Shown: piece by piece, positions 1-7,832 of the stretch
Layout: each line of letters begins with the position of its first letter
Position numbering within the stretch: the first letter of the stretch is position 1
DNA from: UBA2862 sp045637485
Lineage (GTDB): Bacteria; Bacillota; Clostridia; Christensenellales; Aristaeellaceae
Length of the DNA: 18,644 bases
Assembly (NCBI GenBank): GCA_045637485.1
Contig: JAZTZK010000081.1
Span: forward strand, 1 to 18,644
Direction: 5' to 3'
Translations under genes and position numbers: made by a program
The notes under the pieces: generated by a model
What the model saw: the letters and a program-made list of their open reading frames with translations, nothing else
Database searches by the model: none
Told to the model about the DNA's origin: nothing

Positions 1-434
1 TCTCTTTGAAGAAAGCTTATATGCGCCAGGAAGATTTCAATAATGTCTTCGCTTCTCTGGCTTTATCACTACAGCCTTGATTCCACTCTTTCCTCTTTAT
101 TCCCTGCTCTGTTGCCCTCTTTTCGCTTCTGCGCTCTTTCCAACTTAAAAAGTCAGGGCGGGGTCGGAGGGGTTCCACCGTGTCGACCCTGAGCTGTAAC
201 TGATTTATAGGTTTATATAAGGGGATGAGGGGGCTGGTGCTGTACAATTTTGTGAGGTAGAGTTATAATGATTGAAGTGGCTGTACAGGGCGTTCAGAAC
301 CGGTCGGCAGACATCCAGCCGGTATCCATTGCCGGTTTCTGCGGGCTCAAGCATTCATGCATGCAAGTAATAAAGCCGCACTCAGGGAAGAGGCGCGTAT
401 AAAAAAGAGCACTATAGGAGGCGAGGGAGTCGAC
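1..434. other. Upstream non-coding stretch, no confident gene
   Basis: I see no gene here that I can support. On the minus strand, positions 247 to 17 form a 76-codon open frame that starts with TTG and is rich in Arg, Lys and Glu. It has no recognisable domain and no good ribosome binding site. On the plus strand a 44-codon frame runs from ATG 268 to TAA 402. It lies just after a TATAAT box and also matches no family I know. The sequence CTGTACA occurs twice, at 240-246 and 282-288. The stretch most likely holds the leader and promoter of the deacylase gene that follows, plus unexplained DNA at the left edge. Confidence 0.5.
241..269 (+). promoter_or_regulatory. Possible promoter of the deacylase gene
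   Basis: A perfect -10 box TATAAT lies at 264-269. Seventeen bases upstream is TGTACA (241-246), which matches the -35 consensus TTGACA at only 4 of 6 positions. It would give a leader of about 160 bases before the start at 435. The -10 is good but the -35 is weak, so this is a candidate only. Confidence 0.35.
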
Positions 435-2033
435 ATGAAAACACTGATCAAAAATGCAAAGATCTACGACGGCAGTGGACGCGAGGCCTATATGGGTGAT
501 ATCCTTATTGCCAACGATCGGATCGAACAGGTTGCACCCGCGATCGACACCACTGCAGACCAGATTATCGATTTACACGGGAAATCCATCTCTTCTGGAT
601 TTATAGACGGACACTCCCATAACGACTGGTTTGCCATCAAAAAGAATCCTCTGCCCTATTTTGAGCCCTTCATCCGTCAGGGCATCTCCACCTTCATCGC
701 GGGCAACTGCGGAGTTTCAGCGATCGGGTTTGAGAAAGGCAGCCCCCACGCCGATAAGCTCGGAAGCGGGCTCTTCGATTTTCAGGACACGACGGGGAAA
801 TATGGCACGATTGACGAGTTCTTTGAGGCAGTTGACGGGCATATGCCCTGCAACCTCCTGGAGTTGGCCGGGCATTGCTCTGCCCGGGCGGCAGCCGGCG
901 GCAATGAAAACCGGAAGCTGACGGCCGAGGAAGAAAAGACCATGCTGAGCATCCTTGAGAAGGCGCTTCAGCAGGGAGCAGCGGGTCTGTCCCTGGGCCT
1001 GATGTACGAGCCGGGGCTTTACGCCGATGTGGATGAACTCAAAAAGGTAGCGGCCCTATGTGTGAAATACAACAAGCCTTTGACGGTCCACCCTCGCGCG
1101 GAGTCCAAGGTCTCCATGGCATATCCGCAGCTCTTCGGGCGCTCTCATCTGCTTCGTGCCTTTGATGAACTGGTGGAGATTGCCAGGGGGACGCCGTTGA
1201 AGCTGCATTACTCCCATGCCATCTTTGTTGGCCGCAGTTCCTTCCGGGACAAAGACGAGCTATTGAAGCTCATGGACGAGCTCCGCGCCTCCGGGGTGGA
1301 TGTGATGTTCGATATTTATAACGAACTGCTGGGCGTCTCGGTCATCACAGTCATTCTTCCCGGGTGGTATCAGGGCATGCCAGTTGCAGAGAGGAAAAAG
1401 CCCCTGAACCGGATCAAGCTTGCCGCGCTGGTCAAGGCAAGCAGCATGCTGCTCGGTTTTGGCTTCAAGGATATCGTGATCGCCTATATCGGACCTGGAT
1501 ACGAGCGCTATGAAGGGAAGTCCGTCCACCAGATCGCCCGGGAGGAGGGCATCAGCGATCTAAAGGCCTATCTGAAGCTTTGCGAGCTCAGCGATTTCCA
1601 CGGACGCGTCAATATGGGCCCTTATACCACACCGGAGATCATTCATGCATTCGAACGAGACGAGCACTGTCTCTATATGACCGACGCTTGGGTAGAGCCT
1701 CACGGTGTGCAGAATCCGGCGATCTACGACTGTTATCCCAAGTTCCTGAGGGATTCTCTCGTCGGCCTGGGGGATACCATGCCCAATACAGTCAGGCGCA
1801 TGACCGGAGCCATTGCGGATCGCTTCATGATCCCCGAACGCGGATACGTCCGGGAGGGCTATTATGCGGACCTGACTGTGTTCGACGAGGACGCTCTCCG
1901 TAATGGCAAGCCGGATCAGCGGAAATCCTTTGGTATTGAAAAGGTATTTATTAACGGCAAACTGATCCTGGATGGCGGAAAGCTGGACAAAGAAGCGGTC
2001 AATACTGTCGGTCGCGCGGTCCGGGTGTTCTGA
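435..2033 (+). CDS. N-acyl-D-amino-acid deacylase-like amidohydrolase
   Basis: A 532-residue enzyme of the amidohydrolase superfamily, D-aminoacylase type. Members remove the acyl group from N-acyl-D-amino acids in the cytoplasm using zinc. The visible metal and catalytic set fits: HSH at residues 60-62 in GFIDGHSHND, Cys92 in GNCGVS, His219 in HPRAE, His258/His261 in HYSH, and Asp417 in YMTDAW. The spacing of the first residues closely follows characterised D-aminoacylases. The C-terminal part (YADLTVFDED) is the usual beta-sandwich return. I chose ATG 435 because AGGAGG and GAGGGAG lie just upstream. A longer frame opens at ATG 357 but lacks such a site. The gene stands alone with 316 bases before the next gene, so a functional link to the sugar cluster is not shown. 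The exact substrate (D-Glu, D-Asp, other D-amino acids, or a dipeptide-like amide) cannot be read. At 532 residues it is somewhat longer than typical members. Confidence 0.88.
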   Translation: MKTLIKNAKIYDGSGREAYMGDILIANDRIEQVAPAIDTTADQIIDLHGKSISSGFIDGHSHNDWFAIKKNPLPYFEPFIRQGISTFIAGNCGVSAIGFEKGSPHADKLGSGLFDFQDTTGKYGTIDEFFEAVDGHMPCNLLELAGHCSARAAAGGNENRKLTAEEEKTMLSILEKALQQGAAGLSLGLMYEPGLYADVDELKKVAALCVKYNKPLTVHPRAESKVSMAYPQLFGRSHLLRAFDELVEIARGTPLKLHYSHAIFVGRSSFRDKDELLKLMDELRASGVDVMFDIYNELLGVSVITVILPGWYQGMPVAERKKPLNRIKLAALVKASSMLLGFGFKDIVIAYIGPGYERYEGKSVHQIAREEGISDLKAYLKLCELSDFHGRVNMGPYTTPEIIHAFERDEHCLYMTDAWVEPHGVQNPAIYDCYPKFLRDSLVGLGDTMPNTVRRMTGAIADRFMIPERGYVREGYYADLTVFDEDALRNGKPDQRKSFGIEKVFINGKLILDGGKLDKEAVNTVGRAVRVF

Positions 2034-2349
2034 TTGGATTCCTGAGAGCGCGGGCTACATCATACTTTGCGATATGGTCTGGGGTCCGGAGCTTGACACT
2101 TCTGCTTGAAGAAGTTGCACCTGGCATTTGCACCTGTACCCCCTAACCCGATTATCATCAAAAATAGTTGAAATTTACAATTCAAACTTCCCAAGAGAGA
2201 AATAGCGGCATAGGAGGCTTCCTGGCGAGGTCCGGATGTGATATAATGGAGCCGGGCCAGAGTGATGACGGCGGGAGGGATTTACTTCTGGCTGCTTTCC
2301 GGGACGTTTCCCGTATCCAAATCGATAGAAAAAAAGGAGCGTGTGCATT
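2034..2349. other. Intergenic region with direct repeat and promoter
   Basis: 316 bases without a gene. It holds a perfect 9-base direct repeat TTGCACCTG at 2115-2123 and 2128-2136 (13-base period), a short inverted repeat TTGAA/TTCAA around 2170-2190, and an extended -10 promoter at 2239-2247. No clear terminator follows the deacylase gene. The direct repeat lies about 100 bases upstream of the promoter and might be a regulator site. Confidence 0.5.
2219..2247 (+). promoter_or_regulatory. Extended -10 promoter of the GH4 gene
   Basis: TATAAT at 2242-2247 is preceded by TG at 2239-2240 and one base, which is a perfect extended -10. The -35 position (TTCCTG, 2219-2224, spacer 17) is poor, as is common for extended -10 promoters. 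Transcription would start near 2254 and give a leader of about 95 bases. Confidence 0.6.
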
Positions 2350-3828
2350 ATGGCTTTCAAGCTGACAATCATCGGCGCGGGCAGTCTGACATTCGCGCGA
2401 ACGCTGTTCTCTGACATCATGCATGTCCCTGAACTCCGGGGCATCGAGGTGGCCTTCACGGACATCAGCCGCAAGAACCTTGACATGGTGACCCAGCTGT
2501 GCCAACGGGACCTGGACGCCAACGGCATCCAGACGAAAATCACCGCCACCACGGACCGCCGGGAGGCGCTGAAGGGCGCGCGCTACATCGTGAACTGCGT
2601 GCGCGTGGGCGGCCTGGAGGCCTTTGAGAGCGACATCGACATCCCGCTGAAGTACGGCGTGGACCAGTGCGTGGGCGACACGCTGTGCATCGGCGGCATC
2701 ATGTACGGCCAGCGCGGCATCGCGGCGGTGCTGGATTTCTGCAGGGATATCCGGGAGGTGGCCGAGCCGAACGCGCTGCTCCTGAACTACTCCAACCCCA
2801 TGGCCATGCTCACCTGGGCCTGCATCAAGTACGGCGGCGTGCGCACGCTGGGCCTGTGCCACGGCGAGATCCACGGGGAGATGCAGATCGCAGACGTGCT
2901 GGGCTTGAAGGATCGGAAGGAACTGGATGTCATCTGCGCCGGGCTCAACCACCAGACCTGGTACCTGTCGGTGAAGCACAACGGCGAGGAGATGATCGGG
3001 AAGCTGCTCGAGGGCTTCGAGAAGCACCCGGAGTACAGCCACACCGAGAAGGTGCGCATCGACGTGCTGCGCCGCTTCGGCCGCTATTCCACCGAGTCCA
3101 ATGGACACCTCTCCGAATACGTGGCCTGGTATCGCAAGCGCCCGAACGAGATCGAGAAGTGGATCGACCTGTCCAGCTGGATCAACGGCGAGACCGGCGG
3201 CTACCTGCGGGAGACCCGGGAGAATCGCAACTGGTTCGAGACGGAGTTCCCGAAGCTGATGTCCGAACCGCCGAAGAACTACAACAGCGGCGAGCGCAGC
3301 AGCGAGCACGGCAGCTACATCATCGAAGCGCTGGAAACGGGCCGGATCTACCGGGGCCACTTCAACGTGATGAACCGCGGAGCGATTTCCAACCTGCCGG
3401 ACGAGTGCGTGGTGGAGGTGCCCTGCTATGTGGACGGCAACGGCATCAGCGTGCCGAAGGTGGGCGATCTGCCCCTGGGCTGCGCGGCGGTGTGCAGTCA
3501 GTCGGTATGGGTGCAAAAGCTGGCCGTGGAGGCGGCCGTGTCCGGCGACGCGGAGCTGCTCAAGCAGGCGGCGCTGATGGACCCGCTGACCGGCGCGGTG
3601 TGCAACCCGCCGGAGGTGTGGCAGATGGTGGACGAGCTGCTGATCGCCCAGGAGGCGTGGCTGCCCCAGTACGGGGAGGCCATCGCCGCCGCGAAGGCGC
3701 GCTTTGCCGAGGGCGATCTCATCCCCACGAACGAGGGCTATCGCGGCGCGGTGCGCCAGCGGGTAAAGACTGCCGAGGAGGTCTCCGCCGAGCGCCGGGA
3801 GCGCGAGGAGCGCCACAAGAGAGAGTAA
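2350..3828 (+). CDS. GH4 glycosidase, CHG type (alpha-glucuronidase/alpha-galacturonidase-like)
   Basis: A 492-residue family GH4 enzyme. GH4 members use NAD and a divalent metal to hydrolyse glycosides by an oxidation-elimination route in the cytoplasm. Visible motifs are GAGS (residues 9-12) for NAD, VGG in NCVRVGG, NYSNPM (146-151), the metal Cys170 in GLCHG (168-172), and His201 in GLNHQTW (198-204). In GH4 the residues after the metal Cys track specificity: CHG is found in the alpha-glucuronidase and alpha-galacturonidase branch, CHSV in alpha-galactosidases. The start is ATG 2350, with AAGGAG at 2334-2339. A GTG at 2341 is in frame but lies too close to that site. It sits directly before the lplA-type gene, as GH4 genes often sit with this transporter (compare lplABCD of Bacillus subtilis). 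The last 30 residues are a charged Glu/Arg tail beyond the conserved fold. The family call is firm; the sugar specificity is an inference. Confidence 0.9.
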   Translation: MAFKLTIIGAGSLTFARTLFSDIMHVPELRGIEVAFTDISRKNLDMVTQLCQRDLDANGIQTKITATTDRREALKGARYIVNCVRVGGLEAFESDIDIPLKYGVDQCVGDTLCIGGIMYGQRGIAAVLDFCRDIREVAEPNALLLNYSNPMAMLTWACIKYGGVRTLGLCHGEIHGEMQIADVLGLKDRKELDVICAGLNHQTWYLSVKHNGEEMIGKLLEGFEKHPEYSHTEKVRIDVLRRFGRYSTESNGHLSEYVAWYRKRPNEIEKWIDLSSWINGETGGYLRETRENRNWFETEFPKLMSEPPKNYNSGERSSEHGSYIIEALETGRIYRGHFNVMNRGAISNLPDECVVEVPCYVDGNGISVPKVGDLPLGCAAVCSQSVWVQKLAVEAAVSGDAELLKQAALMDPLTGAVCNPPEVWQMVDELLIAQEAWLPQYGEAIAAAKARFAEGDLIPTNEGYRGAVRQRVKTAEEVSAERREREERHKRE

Positions 3829-3949
3829 TGCCCCCTCGCCTGCAAGGGAGGCGCGGTGGCCTGTGATCACGCCGGATCAATTGTTAATTGACAACAGCCG
3901 CATGCAGCAGATAGCATAAAACAAATCCCGGCAGATTGGCACGAACCGC

Positions 3950-3977
3950 TTGACATATGCGTTTTTTGTGTTATACT
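3950..3977 (+). promoter_or_regulatory. Sigma-A promoter of the lplABC genes
   Basis: Perfect -35 TTGACA (3950-3955) and near-perfect -10 TATACT (3972-3977) with a 16-base spacer. Transcription would start near 3984 and leave a leader of about 85 bases. A short inverted repeat TCAAT/ATTGA and a CATGCAGC box (3901-3908, one base off the half-site found at melA/araC) lie just upstream. Only one such half-site is seen, so control by the AraC regulator is not established. Confidence 0.75.
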
Positions 3978-4069
3978 AATAACATTCGGGGAGTGTGCAC
4001 GCTGCCCGCGGACCCCTGACGAATTTGACGCCGCATGGCGTTCAAATGAAGTAAAAAGGAGGTTATCCA

Positions 4070-5740
4070 ATGAAGAGACTGATCACCCTGGTCTTGGCTC
4101 TGCTGATGGCGCTGTCCTGCTTCAGCGCGCTGGCCGAGTTCAAGCCCACCCCGATCGGCGAGGTTGGCGACGCCACCCGCGAGTACGTCGAGCCGCCGGA
4201 GGGCGACTGGCTGCAGCCCTATGATCCGGTGGTCAACATCCGCTTCGGCAAGGGCCAGGGCTCTGACGTCGTGTTCGAGCCCGGCGAGGACCAGACCAAC
4301 AACGAGTGGATCCGCGCCTGGTACGACAAGCTGGGCATCCAGGTCTCCTACGACTGGATCGTGGATTCCGGCGAGTACACCCGCAAGCTGAACAACACCA
4401 TCGCCACCGGCAACCTGCCGGATGCCTTCCGCGTGAACTACATCCAGTTCCGCCAGCTGCTGAAGGCGGGCATGATCCAGGACATCACCGAGGTCTACGA
4501 GAAGTACACCTCCCAGCGCGTCCGGGATTTCGAGAAGACCGACCCCGACACCATCAAGACCGCCATGGTGGATGGCAAGCTGTACGGCGTGCCGATCTAC
4601 TACTACGGCGTCATCGACAACCCGCGCTACATGTGGGTTCGCAAGGACTGGTATGAGGAAGAGGGCTCTCCCGAGCTGAAGACCGTCGAGGAATTTGAGA
4701 ACCTCTGCAAGACAATGATGGAGAAGCATGGCTGCTACGGCGTAGCCATCGCCAACAACTTCGAGCACCTGTTCATGACCGGCCCGATGTTCAACGTGTA
4801 CCTGGGCAACCCCGACCAGGGCACCTACTATTGGTACAAGGACGAAGAGGACGGCATCATCAAGCCCGGCATCGCCCACAAGGAGTTCAAGACCGCCCTG
4901 GAGTACTGGGCCAAGTGGTACCAGGAGGGCATCCTGAGCCCCGACTTCGTGAACATGAGCTTTGACGACATGAACGAAGACGTGGTCAACGGCCGCGCCG
5001 CCTTCCAGCCGTACTATCAGTGGCAGGGCTGGCAGAACGGCCCGAACCTGGTGGCCGCCCAGGGCAGCGACAACGCCTACATGATCCCGCTGCAGTTCCC
5101 CACCGTGGATGGCAGCCAGGTGCTGGGCCAGGTTGGCTTCCCCAACGCCGAGCTGGTTGTGGTCAGCAAGGACTGCAAGAACCCCGCCGCCGTCATGAAG
5201 CTGATCAGCTACACCGATCACATCATGTTCGACCCCGACACCGTCCTCACCGAAGAGGAGTTCAAGGCCTACACCGACGGTCAGCGCGAGCATGTGCCCA
5301 CCACCGTCGAGGTGCTTGACCCCCTGGCCGACATGACGCAGTTCGAGCATGTGCTGCATGCCATCGAGACCGGCGATACCAGCGAGCTGTTCACCGCCGG
5401 CATGAAGAAGAAGTACGGCGACTCCATGGCTTGGATCAACGAGAAGAATCCCGGCGGCCTGGGCGCGTACTGCCAGCAGGGCTTCGAGGGTTGCTCCTAC
5501 GACCTGGCCAAGTACCTGCTTGACAACGACTTCATCAAGAAGACCGACATGTGGGGACCGCCGCCGGAGGAATTCGACGAGACCGTCAATACCATCGACG
5601 TCATCTCCACCGGCGTCTCCGAGATCATCATGGGCATCCGTCCCGTGGAAGACTATGACCAGATCCTCGCCGACTGGTACGCCGCCGGCGGCCAGATCAT
5701 GGTGGACGCTGTCAACAAGTACTACGGCGAAGGCGCATAA
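4070..5740 (+). CDS. lplA: LplA/LipO-type extracellular sugar-binding protein
   Basis: A 556-residue solute-binding protein of an ABC sugar importer, working outside the cell membrane. The N-terminus MKRLITLVLALLMALSC is a signal peptide: positive start, hydrophobic core, then a Cys at residue 17 that could be a lipobox in a relaxed form (A-L-S-C). An alternative signal peptidase I cut follows ALA at residue 22. The mature part carries the usual two-lobe binding-protein features, including aromatic-rich stretches such as YYYG and QPYYQWQGWQ that often line a sugar site. Length and partners match the large LplA family. The start is firm: AAAGGAGG lies 7 bases before ATG 4070. It has its own strong promoter and is followed by a stem-loop, an arrangement that often gives more binding protein than permease. 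The ligand is unknown; an alpha-linked oligosaccharide is inferred from the GH4 neighbours. Confidence 0.88.
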   Translation: MKRLITLVLALLMALSCFSALAEFKPTPIGEVGDATREYVEPPEGDWLQPYDPVVNIRFGKGQGSDVVFEPGEDQTNNEWIRAWYDKLGIQVSYDWIVDSGEYTRKLNNTIATGNLPDAFRVNYIQFRQLLKAGMIQDITEVYEKYTSQRVRDFEKTDPDTIKTAMVDGKLYGVPIYYYGVIDNPRYMWVRKDWYEEEGSPELKTVEEFENLCKTMMEKHGCYGVAIANNFEHLFMTGPMFNVYLGNPDQGTYYWYKDEEDGIIKPGIAHKEFKTALEYWAKWYQEGILSPDFVNMSFDDMNEDVVNGRAAFQPYYQWQGWQNGPNLVAAQGSDNAYMIPLQFPTVDGSQVLGQVGFPNAELVVVSKDCKNPAAVMKLISYTDHIMFDPDTVLTEEEFKAYTDGQREHVPTTVEVLDPLADMTQFEHVLHAIETGDTSELFTAGMKKKYGDSMAWINEKNPGGLGAYCQQGFEGCSYDLAKYLLDNDFIKKTDMWGPPPEEFDETVNTIDVISTGVSEIIMGIRPVEDYDQILADWYAAGGQIMVDAVNKYYGEGA

Positions 5741-5782
5741 TTATTATCGCATGGGCCTGATGGCTTGAAGACAGTTCTTCGG

Positions 5783-5834
5783 GGGGCTTGCGCAGTGGCT
5801 GTTTGCGGCTTCCGCGCAAGCCTCGCCTTTATTT
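5783..5834 (+). terminator. Stem-loop between binding-protein and permease genes
   Basis: GGGGCTTGCGC (5783-5793) pairs with GCGCAAGCCTC (5814-5824), 11 base pairs with one G-U, around a 20-base loop. A short T-rich tail (CCTTTATTT) follows to 5834. It is placed 43 bases after the lplA stop and 110 bases before lplB. It probably acts as a partial terminator or an mRNA-stabilising end for lplA. A second GC-rich hairpin, GGCGGC/GCCGCC, lies at 5843-5859. Confidence 0.65.
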
Positions 5835-5944
5835 CAGGCGGAGGCGGCGATGTGCCGCCAGGCCAGACGCCAGGCGGCGCGCCGGCGCCCCCGCATACGC
5901 GGTCGTTTTCCATACCCCAATAAAATTGATGGGAGGTATGCTCC

Positions 5945-6850
5945 TTGCTTAGCAAGCTTCGAGAAAGATTCCGGAAGGAATGGCTTTTCCTGCTGATGAT
6001 GCTGCCGGGCCTTGTACTGACGGCCATCTTTTCTTACGGCCCGATGTACGGCATCATCATGGCCTTCCAGGACTTCAACCCCGGCCTGGGCTACAGTGGG
6101 TCGCCCTGGGTGGGCCTGGACAACTTCAAGCTGATCTTCTCCCAGCCGGCCTTCCTGAGCACCATCTACAACACCTTCTTCATTTCCTTCATGAAGATAC
6201 TGTTTGGCACGCTGGCATCTGTGGTATTCGCGCTGCAGCTGAACGAGATTCGACAGAACGGCCCAAAGCGCGTGTTCCAGACCATCGTTTACATCCCCAA
6301 TTTTATTTCCTGGGTCATCATGGCCGGCATACTGACGGACATCCTGGGCACCAACGGCATAGTGAACGAGTTTCTGAAGCTGCTGGGCGTGAAGCCGGTC
6401 CAGTTCATATCCAACCGTGCCGTGTTCCCCTGGACACTGATCTTTTCCGACATGTGGAAGACCTTCGGCTTCGGCACCGTCGTATACCTGGCCACGATGA
6501 CCGGTATCGACCCGGAGTTGTATGAATCTGCCGTCATCGACGGCGCGGGCCGCTGGAGACAGACCTGGTCCATCACGCTGCCGATGCTGGTGCCCATCAT
6601 CATACTGATGACGGTGCTGGCCCTGGGCAACGTGCTCAGCGCGGGCTTCGACCAGGTATACAACCTGTACTCTCCCGTGGTGTATCCCACCGGCGACATC
6701 ATCGATACCTATGTGTACCGCCTGGGCCTGCAGAACGGCAAATTTGCCATCGGTACCGCCGTCGGCCTGTTCAAGTCCGTGGTATCGAGTGTGTTGATTT
6801 CCCTGTCGCTGTTTGTCGCCTATCGGTTCGCCGGCTATAAGGTATTCTGA
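5945..6850 (+). CDS. lplB: LplB-type ABC sugar permease
   Basis: A 301-residue membrane subunit of the importer. It has a short basic start, then about six hydrophobic segments, beginning with EWLFLLMMLPGLVLTAIF and the family signature SYGPMYGI. The EAA loop that docks with the ATPase is clear near residues 195-212 (SAVIDGAGRWRQTW then LP). I start it at TTG 5945: GGGAGG (5931-5936) is 8 bases away and no better in-frame start exists. A nearby ATG (5938) is only 1 base from that site and opens a 4-codon frame ending in TAG at 5950, overlapping the TTG. No ATPase gene is in the window; this transporter class normally borrows a shared MsmX-type ATPase. Confidence 0.92.
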   Translation: MLSKLRERFRKEWLFLLMMLPGLVLTAIFSYGPMYGIIMAFQDFNPGLGYSGSPWVGLDNFKLIFSQPAFLSTIYNTFFISFMKILFGTLASVVFALQLNEIRQNGPKRVFQTIVYIPNFISWVIMAGILTDILGTNGIVNEFLKLLGVKPVQFISNRAVFPWTLIFSDMWKTFGFGTVVYLATMTGIDPELYESAVIDGAGRWRQTWSITLPMLVPIIILMTVLALGNVLSAGFDQVYNLYSPVVYPTGDIIDTYVYRLGLQNGKFAIGTAVGLFKSVVSSVLISLSLFVAYRFAGYKVF

Positions 6851-6866
6851 GAAGGGAGGGTACACG

Positions 6867-7754
6867 ATGCAATTTACAACAAAAGGTCAGAAGATATTCA
6901 ACGTCATCAACTATATCCTGGTCATTCTTGTGTGCCTGTCCTGCCTGCTGCCCATCGTCAATACGCTGGCGATCTCCTTCAGCGCGCCCACCCACGTGGC
7001 CGCCGGCCAGGTGTACTTCTGGCCCAAGGGCTTCACTACCCAGTCCTATGAGTTTGCCATGAGCAACGGCAAGTTTGTCAAGGCTTTCCTGATCGCCATA
7101 GAGCGATGCCTGCTGGGCGTGGCCATCAACCTGTTCTGCATGATCACCACGGCCTACCCGCTGTCCAAGAGCACCAAGCAGTTCCCCTCCCGGAACTTCT
7201 TCATGGGCTTCTACGTGTTCACAATGCTCTTTGGCGGCGGCCTGGTGCCCTGGTACATCCTGATGAGCAACCTGCACCTGCTGAACAGCATCTGGGCGCT
7301 GGTGCTGCCGCTCGCGGTGCCGGTGTCCAACATGGCCATCCTGATGAATTTCATGCGCTCGCTGCCAAAGGAGATGGAGGAGGCGGCGAGCATCGACGGC
7401 GCGGGCAATTTCCGCATACTGTGGTCGATTCTTCTGCCGGTGCTGACGCCGTCGCTGGCCACGGTGGGCCTGTTCTCTTTCGTGTATCACTGGAACGACT
7501 GGTTCTCCGGCGCGCTGTTCATCAACAACCCGGACAAGTACCCGCTGCAGACCTACCTGCAGACGCTGCTGACAAACATGCGCGACATGATGCGCCAGTC
7601 CGGCTCGAACTACTACGAGCTGCTGCAGCGCATGAACGAGCAAACGGGTCGCGCCAGCCAGCTGTTCCTGGGCCTGGTGCCGATTCTGGTGGTATATCCC
7701 TTCGTTCAGAAGTACTTTACCACCGGCCTGGTGATGGGCAGCGTGAAGGGTTGA
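6867..7754 (+). CDS. lplC: LplC/YtcP-type ABC sugar permease
   Basis: A 295-residue membrane subunit, partner of the LplB-type protein. It has about six hydrophobic segments, the subfamily signature TMLFGGGLVPWYI, and an EAA loop (EEAASIDGAGNFRILW then LP) for the ATPase. The start at ATG 6867 follows GGGAGGG by about 6 bases. An in-frame start at 6813 lies inside lplB and lacks a ribosome binding site. The gene begins 16 bases after lplB and is surely co-transcribed. It ends in GSVKG, a common end of this family, and a strong hairpin follows. Confidence 0.93.
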   Translation: MQFTTKGQKIFNVINYILVILVCLSCLLPIVNTLAISFSAPTHVAAGQVYFWPKGFTTQSYEFAMSNGKFVKAFLIAIERCLLGVAINLFCMITTAYPLSKSTKQFPSRNFFMGFYVFTMLFGGGLVPWYILMSNLHLLNSIWALVLPLAVPVSNMAILMNFMRSLPKEMEEAASIDGAGNFRILWSILLPVLTPSLATVGLFSFVYHWNDWFSGALFINNPDKYPLQTYLQTLLTNMRDMMRQSGSNYYELLQRMNEQTGRASQLFLGLVPILVVYPFVQKYFTTGLVMGSVKG

Positions 7755-7771
7755 TCCTTCCCTATATCAAC

Positions 7772-7820
7772 ACCGGGAGGGCTGCCGCACGGCACGTGCT
7801 GCAGCCCTCCCGGTTTGTGC
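7772..7820 (+). terminator. Strong hairpin ending the lpl operon
   Basis: A perfect 14-base-pair stem: ACCGGGAGGGCTGC (7772-7785) with GCAGCCCTCCCGGT (7801-7814). The 15-base loop can itself form GCAC/GTGC. A short TTTGT tail follows. It lies 17 bases after lplC and 18 bases beyond the stop of the opposing gene, so it may act for both strands, although the T-tail favours plus. Confidence 0.75.
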
Positions 7821-7832
7821 GGCGCGAAAAGC

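Noticed and set aside
3829..3855. Possible terminator after the first GH4 gene (CGCCT/AGGCG)
   Set aside because: The stem has only five base pairs and no T-run follows.
2182..3870. 562-codon open frame on the minus strand opposite the first GH4 gene
   Set aside because: It is antisense to a clear GH4 gene, is rich in His, Ala, Leu and Val as expected for a shadow of GC-rich coding DNA, and has no domain or ribosome binding site.
3901..3908. CATGCAGC upstream of the lplA promoter as a second AraC-regulator site
   Set aside because: It differs by one base from the half-site and no partner lies 21 bases on either side.
3971..5359. 462-codon minus-strand frame opposite lplA
   Set aside because: Low-complexity Val/Leu/Gly/His composition and full overlap with the binding-protein gene mark it as a shadow.
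5834..6865. 343-codon minus-strand frame opposite lplB
   Set aside because: It overlaps a well-supported permease gene and has the His/Gln/Asp-rich composition of an antisense frame.
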